A DNA stretch of 8,953 nucleotides from Actinomycetota bacterium (GTDB taxonomy: Bacteria > Acidobacteriota > Blastocatellia > Chloracidobacteriales > Chloracidobacteriaceae). Location of the stretch: assembly GCA_013298335.1 (NCBI GenBank), contig JAAFHI010000084.1, positions 1-8,953 of the forward strand. Direction: 5' to 3'. A program made the translations under genes and the position numbers. Below, one piece after another: positions 7,333 through 8,953 of this stretch. How positions within the stretch are numbered: position 1 is the stretch's first letter; each line of letters starts with the position of its first letter. The notes under the pieces were generated by a model. It worked only from the letters and a program-made list of their open reading frames with translations, ran no database searches and was not told where the DNA came from.

Positions 7333-8742
7333 TTGACCACCGCAACTCATCAATACGATCTGGTCGTCATCGGCGCGGGGCCGGGCGGCTACGTCGCCGC
7401 CATCCGCGCGGCGCAACTCGGCCTCAACACGGTCATCGTCGAAAAAGACAAGAACCTCGGCGGCACCTGCCTGCTGCGCGGCTGCATTCCGACCAAGGCG
7501 CTGCTCGAAAGCGCCGCCGTTTTCGAACAGACCAAGCACGCCGCCAATTACGGCGTCATTGCCAACGACGTGAAGCTCGATTTCGAGGGCGTCCGCAAGT
7601 ACAAGCACAAAATCGTCATCAAGTCGTCCAAGGGCGTTGACTACCTGATGAACAAGAACAAGGTGAAAGTCGTCAAGGGCCACGGTCGCGTCAACGGCCC
7701 GAACGAGGTCACCGTCGAGCTTGACGGCCAGACCCAGACGCTCACGACGCGCTTCGTGATGATTGCGACCGGTTCGGTGCCGCGCGACATTCCAATTTTC
7801 CCGACCGACGGCAACCGCATCATCAACAGCGACCACGCGCTCGACCTGACCGAGCTTCCGAAATCCATCTGCATCCTCGGCGCAGGCGCCATCGGCGTCG
7901 AATTCTCGTCGATCTTCACCCGTTTCGGTGTGGACACGACGCTCGTCGAAATGCTGCCGCGCGTGCTGCCCATCGAGGACGAGGCCATCAGCGCCGAACT
8001 CGAACGGTCGCTGCGCGGCCAGAAGATCAAGATCAAGACGGCGACCAAGTGCGAAAAAGCCGAGGTGACCGACGACGGCGTCAGCGTGACGCTCGTGGAC
8101 GCCAACGGCGAACGCACCACGACGCTGTTCGACAAGCTGCTCGTCGCCGTCGGACGGCGTCCGATCAGCCAGAACATCGGCCTCGAAACGACGAAAGCGG
8201 CGACCGACCGCGGCGGCTACATCGAGATCAACCAGTGGATGCAGACCGGCGAACCGACCGTCTACGCCATCGGCGACGTGGTCAACACGCCGTGGCTCGC
8301 GCACGTCGCGTCCGCCGAGGGCATTCTCGCGGTCGAACACATGGCCGGGCTGCACGTCCACCCGATCAACTACGACCGGATTCCCGGCTGTACCTATTGC
8401 GAACCGGAAGTCGCGAGCGTCGGTCTGACCGAAGCGAAGGCGAAGGAACGCGGGTACGAAGTCAAAACCGGCTCGTTCCCGTTCGCGGCGAGCGGCAAGG
8501 CGCGGATTCTCGGCCACACCGAGGGCATGGTGAAGATCGTGAGCGACGCGAAATACGACGAAATTCTCGGCGTCCACATCATCGGACCGCGCGCGACCGA
8601 ACTCATCGCCGAAGCCTGCGTCGCCCTGACCGGCGAACTGACGACGGAAGAACTCGTCCACACCATCCACGCCCATCCGACGCTGTCGGAATCGGTGATG
8701 GAAGCCGCCCACGGCGTGGGTGGAGCGCCGATCCACATCTGA
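7333..8742 (+). CDS. lpdA: Dihydrolipoamide dehydrogenase (E3)
   Basis: This 469-residue FAD-dependent disulfide oxidoreductase reoxidises dihydrolipoyl groups of 2-oxoacid dehydrogenase complexes (or the glycine cleavage system), passing electrons to NAD+. It starts at TTG, supported by AGGAGA at 7319-7324, 8 bases upstream, and by the immediately following FAD-binding strand. Motifs are: GAGPGG at 14-19; the redox-active disulfide C46/C51 in GGTCLLRGCIPTK; the ATGS segment; the NAD-binding GAGAIGVEF; the second FAD motif VYAIGDV; and the C-terminal interface domain with HAHPTLSE, where H448 and E453 form the catalytic dyad. Length and all catalytic residues are normal. LLR replaces the commoner NVG-type residues between the cysteines, a variant known in some E3 proteins. 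No E1 or E2 gene is visible, so its complex cannot be deduced. A palindromic repeat begins at the base after the stop. Confidence 0.96.
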   Translation: MTTATHQYDLVVIGAGPGGYVAAIRAAQLGLNTVIVEKDKNLGGTCLLRGCIPTKALLESAAVFEQTKHAANYGVIANDVKLDFEGVRKYKHKIVIKSSKGVDYLMNKNKVKVVKGHGRVNGPNEVTVELDGQTQTLTTRFVMIATGSVPRDIPIFPTDGNRIINSDHALDLTELPKSICILGAGAIGVEFSSIFTRFGVDTTLVEMLPRVLPIEDEAISAELERSLRGQKIKIKTATKCEKAEVTDDGVSVTLVDANGERTTTLFDKLLVAVGRRPISQNIGLETTKAATDRGGYIEINQWMQTGEPTVYAIGDVVNTPWLAHVASAEGILAVEHMAGLHVHPINYDRIPGCTYCEPEVASVGLTEAKAKERGYEVKTGSFPFAASGKARILGHTEGMVKIVSDAKYDEILGVHIIGPRATELIAEACVALTGELTTEELVHTIHAHPTLSESVMEAAHGVGGAPIHI

Positions 8743-8931
8743 AAAGGTTTCAGGTGTCGGGTATCGGGTTTCAGGTTGGGTTTTAGGTGGTGGGTTTGGG
8801 GTACGGAAAAAAGAATTGACCCGGTTCAGGTCTGGCAAACACTTACCCAAAACCTAAAACCGGTTTGACCTGAAACCCGACACCCGACACCCGATACCTT
8901 TCTTTCCTGATACCCGACACCTGAAACCTTT
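8743..8931. repeat. Large nested palindromic repeat after lpdA
   Basis: The outermost 23 bases, 8743-8765 (starting AAAGGTTTCAGGTGTCGGG), are perfectly complementary to 8909-8931. Further in, CGGGTTTCAGGT (8765-8776) pairs with ACCTGAAACCCG (8868-8879), and GGTTTTAGGT (8779-8788) pairs with ACCTAAAACC (8852-8861). Each arm is built from degenerate units such as GGTTTCAGGTGTCGGG and GGGTTTTAGGT, so both tandem and inverted repetition are present. It contains no ORF of its own. It directly abuts the lpdA stop codon and may fold in the transcript, stabilising or terminating it. The remaining bases, 8932-8953, show nothing clear. Confidence 0.8.
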
Positions 8932-8953
8932 GCGACGGGTGACCAACCCGCGC

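Noticed and set aside
7009..8850. Long 613-codon open frame on the minus strand opposite lpdA and reaching into the DUF433 gene
   Set aside because: It is antisense to lpdA, which has all E3 motifs. Long antisense frames are expected in GC-rich genes, and this one is rich in D, R and V with no domain.
4879..8931. CRISPR array or insertion sequence suggested by multiple repeats
   Set aside because: The repeats are single palindromes of different sequence, without regularly spaced direct copies and spacers, and no transposase gene is present.

Overview
The window is bacterial chromosomal DNA of fairly high GC, apart from one AT-rich patch at about 6470-7011. A lipoprotein with a clear lipobox and an exported peptidase suggest a Gram-negative (diderm) bacterium. 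Long imperfect palindromes lie directly after several genes. Such intergenic palindromes are common in environmental phyla such as Acidobacteria and Planctomycetes, but I cannot assign a phylum from this sequence, and that hint is inference.

Layout, left to right: a possible C-terminal tail of an unknown gene at the edge (2-76); a PQQ-like beta-propeller lipoprotein (132-1478); a G-rich repeat fragment; a small hypothetical protein on the minus strand (1539-1760); then, divergent from it, the valS regulatory leader and valS (valyl-tRNA synthetase, 2174-4873). After valS come a nearly perfect 47-base-arm hairpin (4879-4980) and a second composite palindrome (5027-5094). These precede an exported M24-family Xaa-Pro aminopeptidase-like protein (5101-6465). 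Next are the AT-rich patch with a single-pass membrane protein of unknown function (6554-6982), an orphan DUF433 gene (7012-7200), dihydrolipoamide dehydrogenase (7333-8742), and a 189-base palindromic repeat that starts at the base after the lpdA stop codon.

The most interesting item is upstream of valS. A 34-codon ORF (1903-2007) has a good ribosome binding site and five consecutive valine codons. It is followed 28 bases later by a textbook intrinsic terminator (2036-2068), and valS starts about 105 bases beyond that. This is the architecture of ribosome-mediated transcription attenuation, here apparently letting translation of valine codons control the valyl-tRNA synthetase gene. The leader also contains mutually exclusive long-range pairings that could form the switch.

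The other genes are housekeeping or unlinked functions. lpdA stands without pyruvate or oxoglutarate dehydrogenase genes in view, and I see no operon joining the main genes.
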